A stretch of 64,000 nt of DNA, from contig NZ_AXAR01000002.1 of NCBI RefSeq assembly GCF_000472905.1, forward strand, positions 62,001 to 126,000. Direction: 5' to 3'. Position numbers and translations under genes: made by a program. The notes beneath the pieces are model-generated. The model saw nothing but the letters and a program-made list of their open reading frames with translations. It was not told where the DNA came from and searched no databases. Of this stretch, positions 35,484 to 44,626 are shown one piece after another (position 1 is the stretch's first letter; each line of letters opens with the position of its first letter). Source of the stretch: Alicyclobacillus pomorum DSM 14955 (GTDB taxonomy: Bacteria; Bacillota; Bacilli; Alicyclobacillales; Alicyclobacillaceae).

Positions 35484-36435
35484 CCGGCGGCGACTCCTTT
35501 TGAAACCCCTTTTGGCTGCCGACAACGTACAACGGTCTGTCCCGCACCTCGTCGTAAATGCGGGCCAGGTACTGCCCCATCATGCCCAGTGAGACGAGGA
35601 CAACGCCGTTCAGGAGAGCGCAGGTGTCGACGCCCCATATGATCCCTGAGACGTCATGCCTGAACAAGAGCGATGAGAAAACCGCGTACACGAGCAACCC
35701 CAGGCACAGGATGATGACCATAGTTCCAATGTAGATGGGCATTTTCAGCGGTTTGTCCGAGAAGGACGTAATGGCATCGGAGGACAGACGCAGCATTCTC
35801 CTCAGTGGGTATTTCGTCTCGCCTGCAAGACGTGGATCCCGCACGTAATCGACAGCGGTTTGACGAAACCCCGACCAGGAGACGAGGCCCCGGATGAATC
35901 GATTCTTCTCGCGGATGGATTTCATCACGTCACACACCCGCCTATCAATGAGGCGGAAGTCGCCCGTATCCATTGGAATGTCAACATCGGTGAGTGCACG
36001 CAGCACTCGGTAGAAGAGTGCCGCGCTCCATCGCTTAAACCAAGTTTCCCCGAGTCGAACGGTTCGTCTGGCATACACGACTTCGTAGCCTTCAGACCAA
36101 CGTTCTATCATCTTTGGAATCAGTTCCGGTGGGTCCTGCAAGTCCGCGTCAATGACAATCACAGCGTCCCCCGCCGCATAGTCCATTCCTGCACTGATGG
36201 CCACCTGGTGGCCGAAGTTCCGGGAGAAATTGATGACTTTGACAGCGGGGTCTTCATCACACAGGGACTCCAAGATGGCTTGCGATGCATCCCAACTTCC
36301 ATCGTTGACAAACACGAGTTCATACGGTTCACTCAATCCGTCCATGACGGTTTTGAGGCGCTTGTAGGTCGTCGGAAGGACCTCTTGCTCGTTGTAGACA
36401 GGCACAACCACTGAGTAACGAACGCGCGTGCTCAC
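35473..36435 (-). CDS. GT2 glycosyltransferase, DPM/GtrB/YkcC-like (undecaprenyl-phosphate sugar synthase)
   Basis: 320 residues from GTG 36435, with GGGGAGGG upstream. The catalytic part is YSVVVPVYNEQEVLPTTY, VFVNDGSWDAS, then FSRNFGHQVAISAGMDYAAG and VIDADLQDPPELIPKMIERW. DXD-like DADLQDPPE and MDTGDFRLIDRRV are typical of polyprenyl-phosphate glucose/mannose synthases. Two C-terminal membrane segments (about 235-300) anchor it. It matches YkcC/GtrB of Bacillus-type cassettes. It lies between the GT39 enzyme and GtrA on one transcript. Confidence 0.92.
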   Translation of the reverse strand: MSTRVRYSVVVPVYNEQEVLPTTYKRLKTVMDGLSEPYELVFVNDGSWDASQAILESLCDEDPAVKVINFSRNFGHQVAISAGMDYAAGDAVIVIDADLQDPPELIPKMIERWSEGYEVVYARRTVRLGETWFKRWSAALFYRVLRALTDVDIPMDTGDFRLIDRRVCDVMKSIREKNRFIRGLVSWSGFRQTAVDYVRDPRLAGETKYPLRRMLRLSSDAITSFSDKPLKMPIYIGTMVIILCLGLLVYAVFSSLLFRHDVSGIIWGVDTCALLNGVVLVSLGMMGQYLARIYDEVRDRPLYVVGSQKGFQKESPPGGR

Positions 36436-36484
36436 AGTCGCTCCCTCCCCTCGGTTCAATGAAGGTCGGCTACTACGAATCTCA

Positions 36485-38713
36485 TCACAAGCCAGTGTAT
36501 TCATAGAGTTCCAATCCTCCTCGCACCCGGTCTAATCCCGTCGCAGTAGACGATGAAGACGTGGACTCCCATTCGCTACTCGGTACGAGTTTGCAATGGG
36601 ATGTGATCCACTGCGTGAGCGCCGACTGTGAACCCCCGAAACCGCCAAATCCAAAAGTGTTCCCGGACATTCGGCTTTGCCTGAATGCACCGTTGGCTTC
36701 ACTTGTCTCCGCCCACGTCGAAACTTGACCAGTGCGAGCACTTGTAGCGTTACCGAATCGCGAAGTCCGATCCGCCCCGAACGATGGAATTAAGAAGTAT
36801 TTCAGCTTCCCTTCTTTGGTCAATTGCTCGAGACCCTGAACATCGATGGCGGGATCTGCGCCCATAAAGCCGCCCATCGCCATCACCGGCAAACCGGTGT
36901 CGAGGATGATAGGCGCTGCCGTGGTGGCATTGAGTGTCGCCACAAGATAAGACCCTGGAGACGGCTTGTAATGTTTCTCCAAATAGGCTTCGAGTGCCGC
37001 GTCGCCCTTCTCCGAATCGGCCCCGAACGCCTGCATGTTTCCGAATCCCCCGCCGCCGTTGGAACCTCTTGTCTCTGGACCTGCCGCCGGCATACTTCCA
37101 CTCACCCCGTAGAGGATGGGCGTGAGGGCCCAATAACCTGGGGAAATCAAGAGAGCAACGAGCCCAAGCACGGTTCCTGCAGCCTTCACACCGATAGACT
37201 GCCGTGCGCGAGACATCAGGAACGCCGCAATCACCGCTGCACCGACACTGATGACAATAAGCACCGTACGCAGCGTCGGGTAGTTCCACACGATGCTGGC
37301 TTCAAACGCCAAATCAACGACAAATGCAATCGGCAGCAACCACTTCCAACGGCTGTTCGACTGAAAATCCCGCCACATCTTGACAAGCCCAGCACCGGTG
37401 AGCGCTGCAATGGCAGGCGCCATCGTCACCATGTAATATTGGTGGAAGAATCCCGCGACACTAAAGAACGCGGCCATCGGCAACAACCAGGCCAGCCAGA
37501 ACAACGCTCCGCTCTCCTCACGCGTCAAATCGCGACGCCAACGCACACCACGAAGGAGCGAAATCGCCGACAGGAGCGCAAGGGGCAGTAACCAGCTGAT
37601 TTGACCACTCAAAGCGGGCTGAAACAGTCGTAAGACGCCCGGCGTTCCCGTACCAAACATGCCTCCACCACGGAAGTTCCCGCCCATCCGCTGTCCGTTG
37701 AACCCGCCGGGGTTGTCTCCGAATTGGCCACGCCACTGAGCACCTGAGCCCCCATTGCCGCTCATACCACTTCTGGAGAATCCACCGTTTCCACCAGATG
37801 GATTCCCTCCAGAGCCAGCGCCCGTATTGGACTGGGCAAATTGGGTTGTGCGGCCCATATTGTATTGGCCGCCGGACTGGGCAGAATTCCCAGAGTGATA
37901 GGCTGCAGCATGACCTCCAAACCGATCCCCCGTCAATCGCGATATCCCGTTATATCCGAAGATCAACGACATTTCACTGTTATCTTGCGTACTTCCGACA
38001 TAGGGTCTGTCGCTTGCTGGCGTTAGGTCCACCGCGGCGGCCCAGGAAAACGAGATGGCCCCGAGTACGATGCTCATGGAAAGGAGATGGACGATTTTCT
38101 TTCGCCAATTCAATTTCGTTGCAAAATAGTAGCCCACATAGAGTGCAGGTAGGATGAGATAGGCTTCCATCATCTTGATGTTGAACCCGATGCCTTCGAG
38201 CACGCCAGTCCATAACAGCCAACGCAGCTTCTTTGTCTCGATGGCCTTCCACAAGCACCAAGTGGTCAGCAACATGAACAGGACAAGCATGCCATCCACT
38301 TCGTTGGTCCTTTGCACAGCAACCGCAATGGGTGTCAGCGCCATCACCGCAGCAGCAATCAGTCCGGCCACCTGTCCGAAGATTCGCTTCACTAAATGGT
38401 AGAGAACAGCCACAGAACAGACACCTGCGATGGCCTGCGGAAGCAGCAAGGCCCATCCATGAAAACCGAAGATCCAGGCGAACAACGCTTGGATCCAGAA
38501 ATCCACCGGAGGTTTGTCGATGGTAATAAATCCATTGGGATCGAAAGAATTAAAAAAGAAGTTATGCCAGTTCATGAGCATGCTTTTCACAGCAGCTGCA
38601 TAATACGCGTTCCCATAGCCTTCACGATTCAAACCATAAATATTAAGGAATGCGGAAACCAGCAAAATCATTGCGAGAACCGCATGATTCCATTTCAACT
38701 TGAAGCGTGTCAC
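36485..38713 (-). CDS. GT39/ArnT-like membrane glycosyltransferase (YkcB-like)
   Basis: 742 residues from GTG 38713, with GAGGGGAGG upstream. GT-C fold: the N-terminal loop LNREGYGNAYYAAAVKSML and FITIDKPPVDFW (the D-K-P-P motif) are hallmarks of YkcB/YycA relatives. About 12 membrane segments. Between about residues 265 and 365 there is a Gly/Asn/Ser-rich, low-complexity outer loop (SGGQYNMGRTTQ, GGNPSGGNGGFSRSG, MGGNFRGGGMFG). The C-terminal soluble part has AMGGFMGADPAIDV. It takes a sugar from undecaprenyl phosphate and places it on a wall polymer or protein. Und-P-sugar comes from the GT2 downstream. Confidence 0.88.
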   Translation of the reverse strand: MTRFKLKWNHAVLAMILLVSAFLNIYGLNREGYGNAYYAAAVKSMLMNWHNFFFNSFDPNGFITIDKPPVDFWIQALFAWIFGFHGWALLLPQAIAGVCSVAVLYHLVKRIFGQVAGLIAAAVMALTPIAVAVQRTNEVDGMLVLFMLLTTWCLWKAIETKKLRWLLWTGVLEGIGFNIKMMEAYLILPALYVGYYFATKLNWRKKIVHLLSMSIVLGAISFSWAAAVDLTPASDRPYVGSTQDNSEMSLIFGYNGISRLTGDRFGGHAAAYHSGNSAQSGGQYNMGRTTQFAQSNTGAGSGGNPSGGNGGFSRSGMSGNGGSGAQWRGQFGDNPGGFNGQRMGGNFRGGGMFGTGTPGVLRLFQPALSGQISWLLPLALLSAISLLRGVRWRRDLTREESGALFWLAWLLPMAAFFSVAGFFHQYYMVTMAPAIAALTGAGLVKMWRDFQSNSRWKWLLPIAFVVDLAFEASIVWNYPTLRTVLIVISVGAAVIAAFLMSRARQSIGVKAAGTVLGLVALLISPGYWALTPILYGVSGSMPAAGPETRGSNGGGGFGNMQAFGADSEKGDAALEAYLEKHYKPSPGSYLVATLNATTAAPIILDTGLPVMAMGGFMGADPAIDVQGLEQLTKEGKLKYFLIPSFGADRTSRFGNATSARTGQVSTWAETSEANGAFRQSRMSGNTFGFGGFGGSQSALTQWITSHCKLVPSSEWESTSSSSTATGLDRVRGGLELYEYTGL

Positions 38714-38812
38714 GCGATTTCCTCCCCTCGTTTTCTGTAGATATCGATGAGATGATTGACCTATCGTCTGATGTGGAAGGAGACACCCAATGGTTCCCCA
38801 TCCGGATACGAT

Positions 38813-39778
38813 TCATGACTTGGATACACCCGTGGACATCAGATCGGCGGCCAGTGGTGACTGTAGGAGTGTCCGCAAATACGCCAACAATTCAATACGC
38901 AGATTGTCTCGGCTGAGTGCATATTCAATTGAGGCTTGAATGTACCCCAGCTTGTTTCCGACATCGTATCGGTTGCCACGAATCTCCCACGCGAGCATTT
39001 GGTGCTGCTGATTGAGCACCCGCAAGGCATCCGTCAATTGGATTTCTCCCCCTTTTCCGGGGGCTGTAGTGTGTAGAATCGGAAACAAGTCCGGCTCCAA
39101 GATGTATCTCCCGACCACCGCGAGATCCGATGGAGCCGTTTCCGGACTGGGCTTCTCGATGACGTCTTCAATCGCCAACATTCTGCGATTGGAGCACTCA
39201 GGCAATCGAACGGGCGTGATAATGCCATACCTATCCACCTCATTCCGAGGCACCCTTTGAACCGCGATGACCGAAGTACAAAACTGTTCATACGCTTGAA
39301 TCATTTCCTTCAAACAGGGCGTTTCCGACTGAATCAAGTCATCGGGCAGCAGTACTGCAAACGGCTCGTCACCCACAAAATGACGAGCACAGAGCAGTGC
39401 ATGGCCAAGGCCAAGGGGCTCTGTTTGCCGGATAAAGTGGATATCTGCCATACTCGAGATATCGCGAATGACTTGACACAGCTTGTGCTTGCCCTTTTCC
39501 TCAAGCATCCGTTCCAATTCCTTGGACTTACTGAAATAGTCCTCCAGCACGTATTTACCGCTACTGGTCACAATGAGAATACTTTCGATGCCTGAGGAGA
39601 CGGCCTCTTCAATCACAAACTGAATGGCCGGGGTATCCACGATGGGCAACATTTCTTTTGGCACTGCCTTGGTGACGGGTAAGAGCCTCGACCCAATCCC
39701 GCCGGCAGGAATCACCGCTTTACGAATCAATGTTTTTCTCAACTCCACAATCAGTTCATCAGGATTCAAAGCATGCAA
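38813..39778 (-). CDS. galU: UTP-glucose-1-phosphate uridylyltransferase
   Basis: Up to 321 residues. RKAVIPAGGIGSRLLPVTKA is the nucleotide-binding signature (canonical A-G-x-G-T-R; here Ser replaces Thr). KEMLPIVDTPAIQFVIEEAV, FAVLLPDDLI and AIEDVIEKPSPETAPSDLAV also match GalU. It makes UDP-glucose. The start is uncertain: TTG 39778 is the longest, and other TTG or GTG codons about 10-17 codons downstream are possible; none has a perfect ribosome site. It lies upstream of the GT39-GT2-GtrA run and could supply UDP-glucose for it. galE and galK lie far away at 62-64 kb. Confidence 0.9.
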   Translation of the reverse strand: MHALNPDELIVELRKTLIRKAVIPAGGIGSRLLPVTKAVPKEMLPIVDTPAIQFVIEEAVSSGIESILIVTSSGKYVLEDYFSKSKELERMLEEKGKHKLCQVIRDISSMADIHFIRQTEPLGLGHALLCARHFVGDEPFAVLLPDDLIQSETPCLKEMIQAYEQFCTSVIAVQRVPRNEVDRYGIITPVRLPECSNRRMLAIEDVIEKPSPETAPSDLAVVGRYILEPDLFPILHTTAPGKGGEIQLTDALRVLNQQHQMLAWEIRGNRYDVGNKLGYIQASIEYALSRDNLRIELLAYLRTLLQSPLAADLMSTGVSKS

Positions 39779-40005
39779 CGTCCTCGTGGACGATAAAACG
39801 TAAGTGCATCACAGATAGGTTTAATCATAGACAGTCGTTTTTGTGTGCCGGTGGAGAAAGTGTGGAGATTGTATTGAGATGCGTAGATCACGAGCAGCCC
39901 GAGTGATGCCCCACCGCGGATGGTAGGTCCTCAATAGTGGATAGCTCGAATCGGGGATGAAAGGAACGAGAAGTTAGAGGTAAACTCAAATGAAAGCAAG
40001 AGTAA

Positions 40006-40027
40006 GCCCCAGCCTTGCGGCTAGGGC
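40006..40027 (-). terminator. Hairpin after the L,D-transpeptidase gene
   Basis: GCCC-AGCC and GGCT-GGGC with a 4-nt loop and one mismatch, 8 bp downstream of the transpeptidase stop. The tail is only moderately T-rich. Confidence 0.55.
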
Positions 40028-40035
40028 ATACATTC

Positions 40036-40743
40036 TTATTTGACTTCGATTTCAACCTCGGGATTTTCTTTTGGATTCAACCACTTTAACAGATTGATAA
40101 TATTTGTTCTTGAGATTGCAACACAGCCGTCTGTCGCACCCGTAGAATACCGCCACTCATGAATAAAAATCGCACTTCCCTTATAAGGGATTCGCTTCGT
40201 GTTATAGCCAATGACAACGCCATACTCATACAAATTATCCCTTCGTCTCATGACTTCGTATGATTTTGCGTTCGGTTTTCCGCGCACCCATTTGTTGTAT
40301 TGGGGTGAAGTCGGATCCTCAACCCAAAAGTCTTCGCTCGTGCTTTGCCTGTAGGGCATTTTTGTAAATGTATTCGGGTGATAACCGAACGCAAACAACA
40401 GTGGATAAGTGCCAAGGGGTGTCTTTCCATCACCTTCTCGTTTGTTCCATGTAACACCGTGATAGCCAACGACAGCAGCTACGGTTGGATACGTCTTTAC
40501 CCATTTGTTTCCGGTAACTGTGTACCCAGTCAATGTTGCCAAATGCGTTGTATAATTTGCTGCAGTCACAACAACAACTTGACGAGGAGCGGGCGTTGTT
40601 TGTGCATACGCACTCACTGGTAAAAAGAAGGTGATTAAGACAAAAATTATCGTGACTATCTTTTTCATCGGAAGTACCCGTGCAAGTGGCTGTTCCAGCC
40701 TATTGCGCCTGTGCCCAGAATAAGTAAACACTTTCTTCAACAT
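40036..40743 (-). CDS. Secreted L,D-transpeptidase (YkuD family)
   Basis: 235 residues from ATG 40743, with AGAGGTG upstream; a shorter start at an internal MKK (25 codons later) is possible. A signal sequence (MKKIVTIIFVLITFFLPVSA-YA) lies after a basic extension. The domain reads GVTWNKREGDGKTPLGTYPL and ends SAIFIHEWRYSTGATDGCVA, the H...(T/S)..GC motif with the catalytic Cys. Such enzymes form 3-3 cross-links or attach proteins to the wall. The basic 25-residue extension before the signal is odd and favours the shorter start. Confidence 0.85.
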   Translation of the reverse strand: MLKKVFTYSGHRRNRLEQPLARVLPMKKIVTIIFVLITFFLPVSAYAQTTPAPRQVVVVTAANYTTHLATLTGYTVTGNKWVKTYPTVAAVVGYHGVTWNKREGDGKTPLGTYPLLFAFGYHPNTFTKMPYRQSTSEDFWVEDPTSPQYNKWVRGKPNAKSYEVMRRRDNLYEYGVVIGYNTKRIPYKGSAIFIHEWRYSTGATDGCVAISRTNIINLLKWLNPKENPEVEIEVK

Positions 40744-41116
40744 ATCAATCACCTCTAAGATGTCGAATAGAGTTCATGACAACTTTTTCTGCAGACACTA
40801 CGGGGGAATATTTCAATCTCTTGTTATCTTTTTTCTGTTTTCGTTCATGCCACCCCTAAATACGTTGACGGGAAAACGAACAACGTAAATTGGTGGAGTT
40901 TTTGGCCTCCCAATCAGGTTGGTTCACCACGGGAGGCCCTCTCCACAGCAAGCGTGCAATGTAAGTCCTACTATGGTGCCTACCATCCAGAAAGGCTGTT
41001 CGTAAAGACGCCGAACTGTACACAAAATAACCGCCCCTTATGATTACCGACGGTCAATATCCTGTCCCCTCAGTATGGTTGGCATGTAGCTGAAACTGTT
41101 CGGGAGATGTCGTAAC
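40744..41116. other. Gap with an 8-bp inverted repeat
   Basis: GGCCTCCC (40904-40911) and GGGAGGCC (40931-40938) form a hairpin with a 19-nt loop. No gene is recognised. Confidence 0.35.
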
Positions 41117-41596
41117 TTATTGTTGAGGTTCGTTCTTACTGATCCAGTTCCACATTTCTTGCCACTTAGATAAAAATAACGCTGCTCTATCCGAGGACTC
41201 AATAATATCGAAGTAATTCGACTCCTCACTCGCACTCAATGAGAAGTTCCAACTGCCGGACTCCACGGCTATTTTATCTTTCACAGTAAACTTGTGATGC
41301 ATAATTTTATGCTTTTGACTGGTCCCTACTACAAGTGGAACCCCAGCTGAACGTAGCTGCTGAATTTCAGGATGTTCGTATTTCCCTTCCGCCTGTGAAT
41401 AGTCACAGACAAGAGCTACATCCACTCCTGAACGATGCAATCGAATCAATTCATCCACCAAAGGCGGAAGATGTAATGAATAAATCGCGATCCGCAAATG
41501 TTTTTTCGTGCTACGAACAAAGTCCAAAAAAACCTTCTGCGTATCATCATCCGGAGAAAAGAATGTATGAATTTGAGCTTTCGTACTAAGACTCAT
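41117..41596 (-). CDS. Single-HKD phospholipase-D-like protein
   Basis: 159 residues from ATG 41596, with GGAGGTAGAGG upstream. The core motif HKIMHHKFTVKDKIAVESGS then WNFS is an H-x-K(x4)D type site with the trailing G-S-x-N. IAIYSLHLPPLVDELIRLH and GVDVALVCDYSQ are the preceding strands. One HKD per chain means it must dimerise, as Nuc-type endonucleases do. It lacks a signal peptide. It could be a nuclease; no partner gene is seen. Confidence 0.88.
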   Translation of the reverse strand: MSLSTKAQIHTFFSPDDDTQKVFLDFVRSTKKHLRIAIYSLHLPPLVDELIRLHRSGVDVALVCDYSQAEGKYEHPEIQQLRSAGVPLVVGTSQKHKIMHHKFTVKDKIAVESGSWNFSLSASEESNYFDIIESSDRAALFLSKWQEMWNWISKNEPQQ

Positions 41597-41951
41597 TCCT
41601 CTACCTCCACTTCGTTTGGAGAGATGAAAAACGTTTCATTGGATTGGAGCATCGTTCACGCAGACAATTTGATCATTTCCAGGCGAAGACCTCCCTTTAC
41701 ATTCAAAATGAAGGCACGATCCTTGTGTGTATCGTTTGGGACACATCATACCGAACTAGATTGCCGTTTATCTGAGTAATTTCGAATGGACTCATTATAC
41801 TTAATGAATGTAAATTAGTGGTTAATTTTGTATTGAGAACCCACTAACTATTGTTTGAAACTATCTAACTTCGCCTCGACTGTAGTCGGGGCTATTTTGC
41901 GTCACTTACGTCGAATCCCACGAACGAAACTAGGGATTCGTCTTCGCTTTG
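41597..41951. other. Gap with a terminator-like hairpin
   Basis: GCCTCGACT (41873-41881) pairs with AGTCGGGGC (41884-41892; one G-T pair), followed by TATTTTGC. There is no intact plus-strand gene to its left; a short frame near 41620-41780 could be its decayed remains. Confidence 0.45.
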
Positions 41952-42593
41952 TTACTTTAGTGTGGTTAGCGTAAAATTTGCTGCATCGATAAATTTATCA
42001 GCCGCTAAGATAGCGATATAACCATCCGTATAGTACCGATCGCCTTCACCGTTGTATCCATCGTTAGTGGGCGTGGAATAAGGGATTTTAATTTCCGATG
42101 CCATAAACGGTTTCAATTGTGCCGCAACCGAATCCCGTTCCTTATCCACATCAGCATCTATATGATGGGTTGGTAAATCATTGATATGACTAAGTTCAAT
42201 GCCGCTGTCGTAAGTTGCTGAACCAATCCATATATCTTGTCCAGCATACACATCTCCTGTATCCCATAGACGGATGTGCTCGCGCGTACGTGCGGTTTTT
42301 CCAGGTCGTTCAAACGCTAAATCTTCCTTTCGGCCAAATAAGTATAAGTTGCTCACAGGAGCTGTTGGATATGGTCTTCCAAAAATCGAATTAATGCCAA
42401 TTTTTAATGAAGTTTTACCGGTAATGGGATCTGGGACTTCCCAACCTGCTTTGAGAAAAACCTGTGTAATGGTTGTTTTGTCCGCAAGTATTAAAATATT
42501 AATGGGATCGCCTGGTCTCCCATGTTTAGTTCGTGTGCACTTTGGATAATCATCAAGAGATATTTGTTCTGTACCGTTACGTTGTTTGTTCAT
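41952..42593 (-). CDS. LssY C-terminal domain protein
   Basis: 213 residues from ATG 42593, with GGGGAGG 8 bp upstream. The whole protein is one LssY_C domain: GRPGDPINILILADKTTITQ, FLKAGWEVPDP, FGRPYPTAPVSNLYLFGRKE, DLAFERPGKTARTREHIRLW and THHIDADVDKERD. This domain usually sits at the C-terminus of larger membrane proteins (DedA/PAP2-type LssY of Legionella) or stands alone. No membrane segment or signal is present. Its biochemical role is unknown. Confidence 0.85.
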   Translation of the reverse strand: MNKQRNGTEQISLDDYPKCTRTKHGRPGDPINILILADKTTITQVFLKAGWEVPDPITGKTSLKIGINSIFGRPYPTAPVSNLYLFGRKEDLAFERPGKTARTREHIRLWDTGDVYAGQDIWIGSATYDSGIELSHINDLPTHHIDADVDKERDSVAAQLKPFMASEIKIPYSTPTNDGYNGEGDRYYTDGYIAILAADKFIDAANFTLTTLK

Positions 42594-42770
42594 CTCAGCA
42601 TCCTCCCCGATGTTTATACCCAATCTCAGATCTCGTCCGTCCAATCTTGTCGTGTTTATGTGAAGTATAAACGATAACCCCCGAGATGTGCTGGTTTCGT
42701 GCACAGTGACACGGAAACATTGATTATTAATCCCTTTCGCGTGTCTCTGCGAAGTGGATATTAAAAGGAG

Positions 42771-42851
42771 ATGATGTTTACGAACATTCGTCTAATGGAT
42801 GAATCAGATGCACGGTTGTACCGAGAAATAACGCTACGTTCGTTCAGTTGA
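42771..42851 (+). pseudogene. GNAT acetyltransferase N-terminal remnant
   Basis: After AAGGAG, the frame MMFTNIRLMDESDARLYREI then TLRSFS ends at TGA 42849-42851. The order IRLMDESDA..YREI.L is the usual first strand and helix of GNAT proteins. Nothing downstream continues it clearly. Confidence 0.55.
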
Positions 42852-43017
42852 ACTTTATTAGACATCCCGTGGTCTCTTTGTATGGGTGAATCATAACGTT
42901 TTAGGACCCGATTATCCGATTGCAACTGGGGCAATGATGATGTGGGCGGACGAATACGAGGATAAAACCGTGTGTGTCCCACCCGTATAGATAAGAGCAC
43001 AGGGGGAGTGAATCGCA

Positions 43018-43851
43018 GTGGGTATTCCAGAGCATGGCACACGTGAGACACCGCTGCGTCGGCTAACAATAACAGTGTTCATGCTCATTGTGTTAGCTAC
43101 CATTCTAAGTTTCGCCAACGACTCTGATCTCCTCGGGCATATTCCTAGGCAGCAACAGCTGGCGATAGATTGGGTGTTTTGTATTGTTTGGTTTGTTTGC
43201 AGCGCGTGGTTGATCCGCCATGTCGAAAGAGGAATATTTCGAATGGTCTCTGGGAGAACCAAACTGGATAATCGTGTTGCCACGCTGTGGAGCCGAGCGT
43301 TCAGTGCTATGGGTTACGCCTTTGTCCTGGTTATCGCTCTGCACCTACTCCACATCAGGGTCGGGAGTATTTTGGTTGGCGGTGCGGTCACCGGTGTCCT
43401 TGTAGGTATAGGCGCTCAGTCAACGTTATCGAATCTGTTTGCCGGGTTGGTTTTGTTCACCGTTCGTCCTTTTTCCGTTGGTCAAACCGTGACACTTCGA
43501 ACATACCTGTTCAGCGGCATTGAATACAGTGGAACAGTATCGGATATCAATTGGTACTATACCGTCCTGGTTGATGGGTCACAGAGACGCCTTGTGCCAA
43601 ATTCCGCTGTGATTGCATCAGCAATTACGATCGTGTCAGAACTTCCTTCAACACAGCTATACACCATTCCGTTGCCATACAGTCTTTCTGTATCCACATT
43701 TAAACAGCGAATACAGGAGGTATTCAACGGAGATGTAGACGTGACCATAAAGGACTTTGGAGAAGACAGTTACAGTGTCCAAATTAGGATACCTGAAGCA
43801 GCCAGCGCGGACGACCTTCGGGAAGCGATTGCACGATGTAGGGAGCAGTAA
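43018..43851 (+). CDS. MscS-family mechanosensitive channel
   Basis: 277 residues from GTG 43018, with AGGGGGAG upstream. Three membrane spans (about 17-35, 50-68, 88-130) lead into the pore helix, where GSILVGGAVTGVLVGIGAQS then TLSNLFAGLVLFTVRPFSVG is the MscS signature (G-x-x-x-A-x-x-x-G pattern, F.RPF..GD position). The soluble beta domain follows (SGTVSDINWYYTVLVDGSQR and LVPNSAVIASAI). It would open upon membrane tension and release solutes. Single gene. Confidence 0.92.
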   Translation: MGIPEHGTRETPLRRLTITVFMLIVLATILSFANDSDLLGHIPRQQQLAIDWVFCIVWFVCSAWLIRHVERGIFRMVSGRTKLDNRVATLWSRAFSAMGYAFVLVIALHLLHIRVGSILVGGAVTGVLVGIGAQSTLSNLFAGLVLFTVRPFSVGQTVTLRTYLFSGIEYSGTVSDINWYYTVLVDGSQRRLVPNSAVIASAITIVSELPSTQLYTIPLPYSLSVSTFKQRIQEVFNGDVDVTIKDFGEDSYSVQIRIPEAASADDLREAIARCREQ

Positions 43852-44077
43852 AATGATTTACTGACAACGAAGCGCTTTCAGACTCAAGTATTTACTGGGG
43901 CGTCTCTATGTGGAGACTCTCCATCCCCCTTCAGTCTAGTGTCGAATGTAAGATACATTACAGAACTGTCATGTCACGTAATGATCTTTCCTCACGGAGC
44001 GTGGAGGGAGCATTGTTATTGCGTTCACAGGGGCGAATGTTCAATTAGGATAAGACCACCGAGGTCCATTCATATAC

Positions 44078-44109
44078 AAAACGCGGCACATCAGGGCGCC
44101 GCGTTTTTC
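44078..44109 (+). terminator. Terminator downstream of the MscS gene
   Basis: AAAACGCGGC / GCCGCGTTTT with a 10-nt loop, followed by TCTG. It lies about 230 bp after the mscS stop. Confidence 0.8.
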
Positions 44110-44164
44110 TGCATTTTGATATCACTCACTGTTTCTGAGGGGAATCCCGACACTAAGCACTGTC

Positions 44165-44457
44165 TCACTTTGCTTGCAAGTGTTTTTCGAGTGCTTCCTC
44201 CAACACTTGAACCATGCTCTTTCCAGATTGGGCGGCAAGCATCTTTAGCCGCTTGTGCAACTCCAAGTCCATATCAAAGGTTGCTTTTTTCACAGCCCTT
44301 TTCTGTTCTGTACCAGAGTCCTGTATTCCTGTATTTACAGATTCCTGTGTTGCTGTGGTTTCTCCTTGAATTATCTCGTACTGAGCAGTGGATTTTTAAC
44401 AGGTTCTGCTCTTTTCCTTCCCAGAAGACCGCCCAAATGTTCTTTCTTAGATGACAC
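44165..44457 (-). pseudogene. Ribbon-helix-helix (CopG/plasmid-partition-like) gene with a frameshift
   Basis: GTG 44457 overlaps the stop of the ParA fragment and starts VSSKKEHLGGLLGRKRAEPV, then KNPLLSTR and a stop. In another frame the protein goes on: EIIQGETTATQESVNTGIQD, KKATFDMDLELHKRLKMLAA and QSGKSMVQVLEEALEKHLQA, ending at TGA 44165-44167. The last part is a clear ribbon-helix-helix (K.TFDMDLELHKRLKMLA...G.SM..VLEEALE). A one-base shift near 44395 separates the halves. Small RHH proteins after ParA act as partition adaptors. Confidence 0.65.
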
Positions 44458-44626
44458 GTTCCTTCAACTCCTTGATAAAGTCTTGATACGGTCTGAGTGC
44501 AGCTAAGTCTACTCGGGTACGGTTCTGTAATCCCTCGAATGAAAACTCCTTAATCCTGGTCCTGCGGCGAATCAGTGTATTGAACACGATGTCCTCATAG
44601 TCGTCATCTCCTGATCTCGACCACGA
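44447..44626 (-). pseudogene. ParA-type ATPase C-terminal fragment
   Basis: From a TGA at 44627-44629 to TAA 44447-44449 the frame reads DYEDIVFNTLIRRRTRIKEF, then SFEGLQNRTRVDLAALRPYQ and DFIKELKERVI. This resembles the C-terminus of plasmid ParA proteins (N..IR.RT.IKE.S..G......D..AL..Y..F..EL). The Walker A, A' and B motifs are missing. It overlaps the RHH gene by 11 bp (ending at 44457), as in plasmid par operons. Confidence 0.6.

Noticed and set aside
36824-37591. 255-codon plus-strand open frame
   Set aside because: Fully antisense to the GT39 gene, very rich in His, Arg and Cys, no family features.
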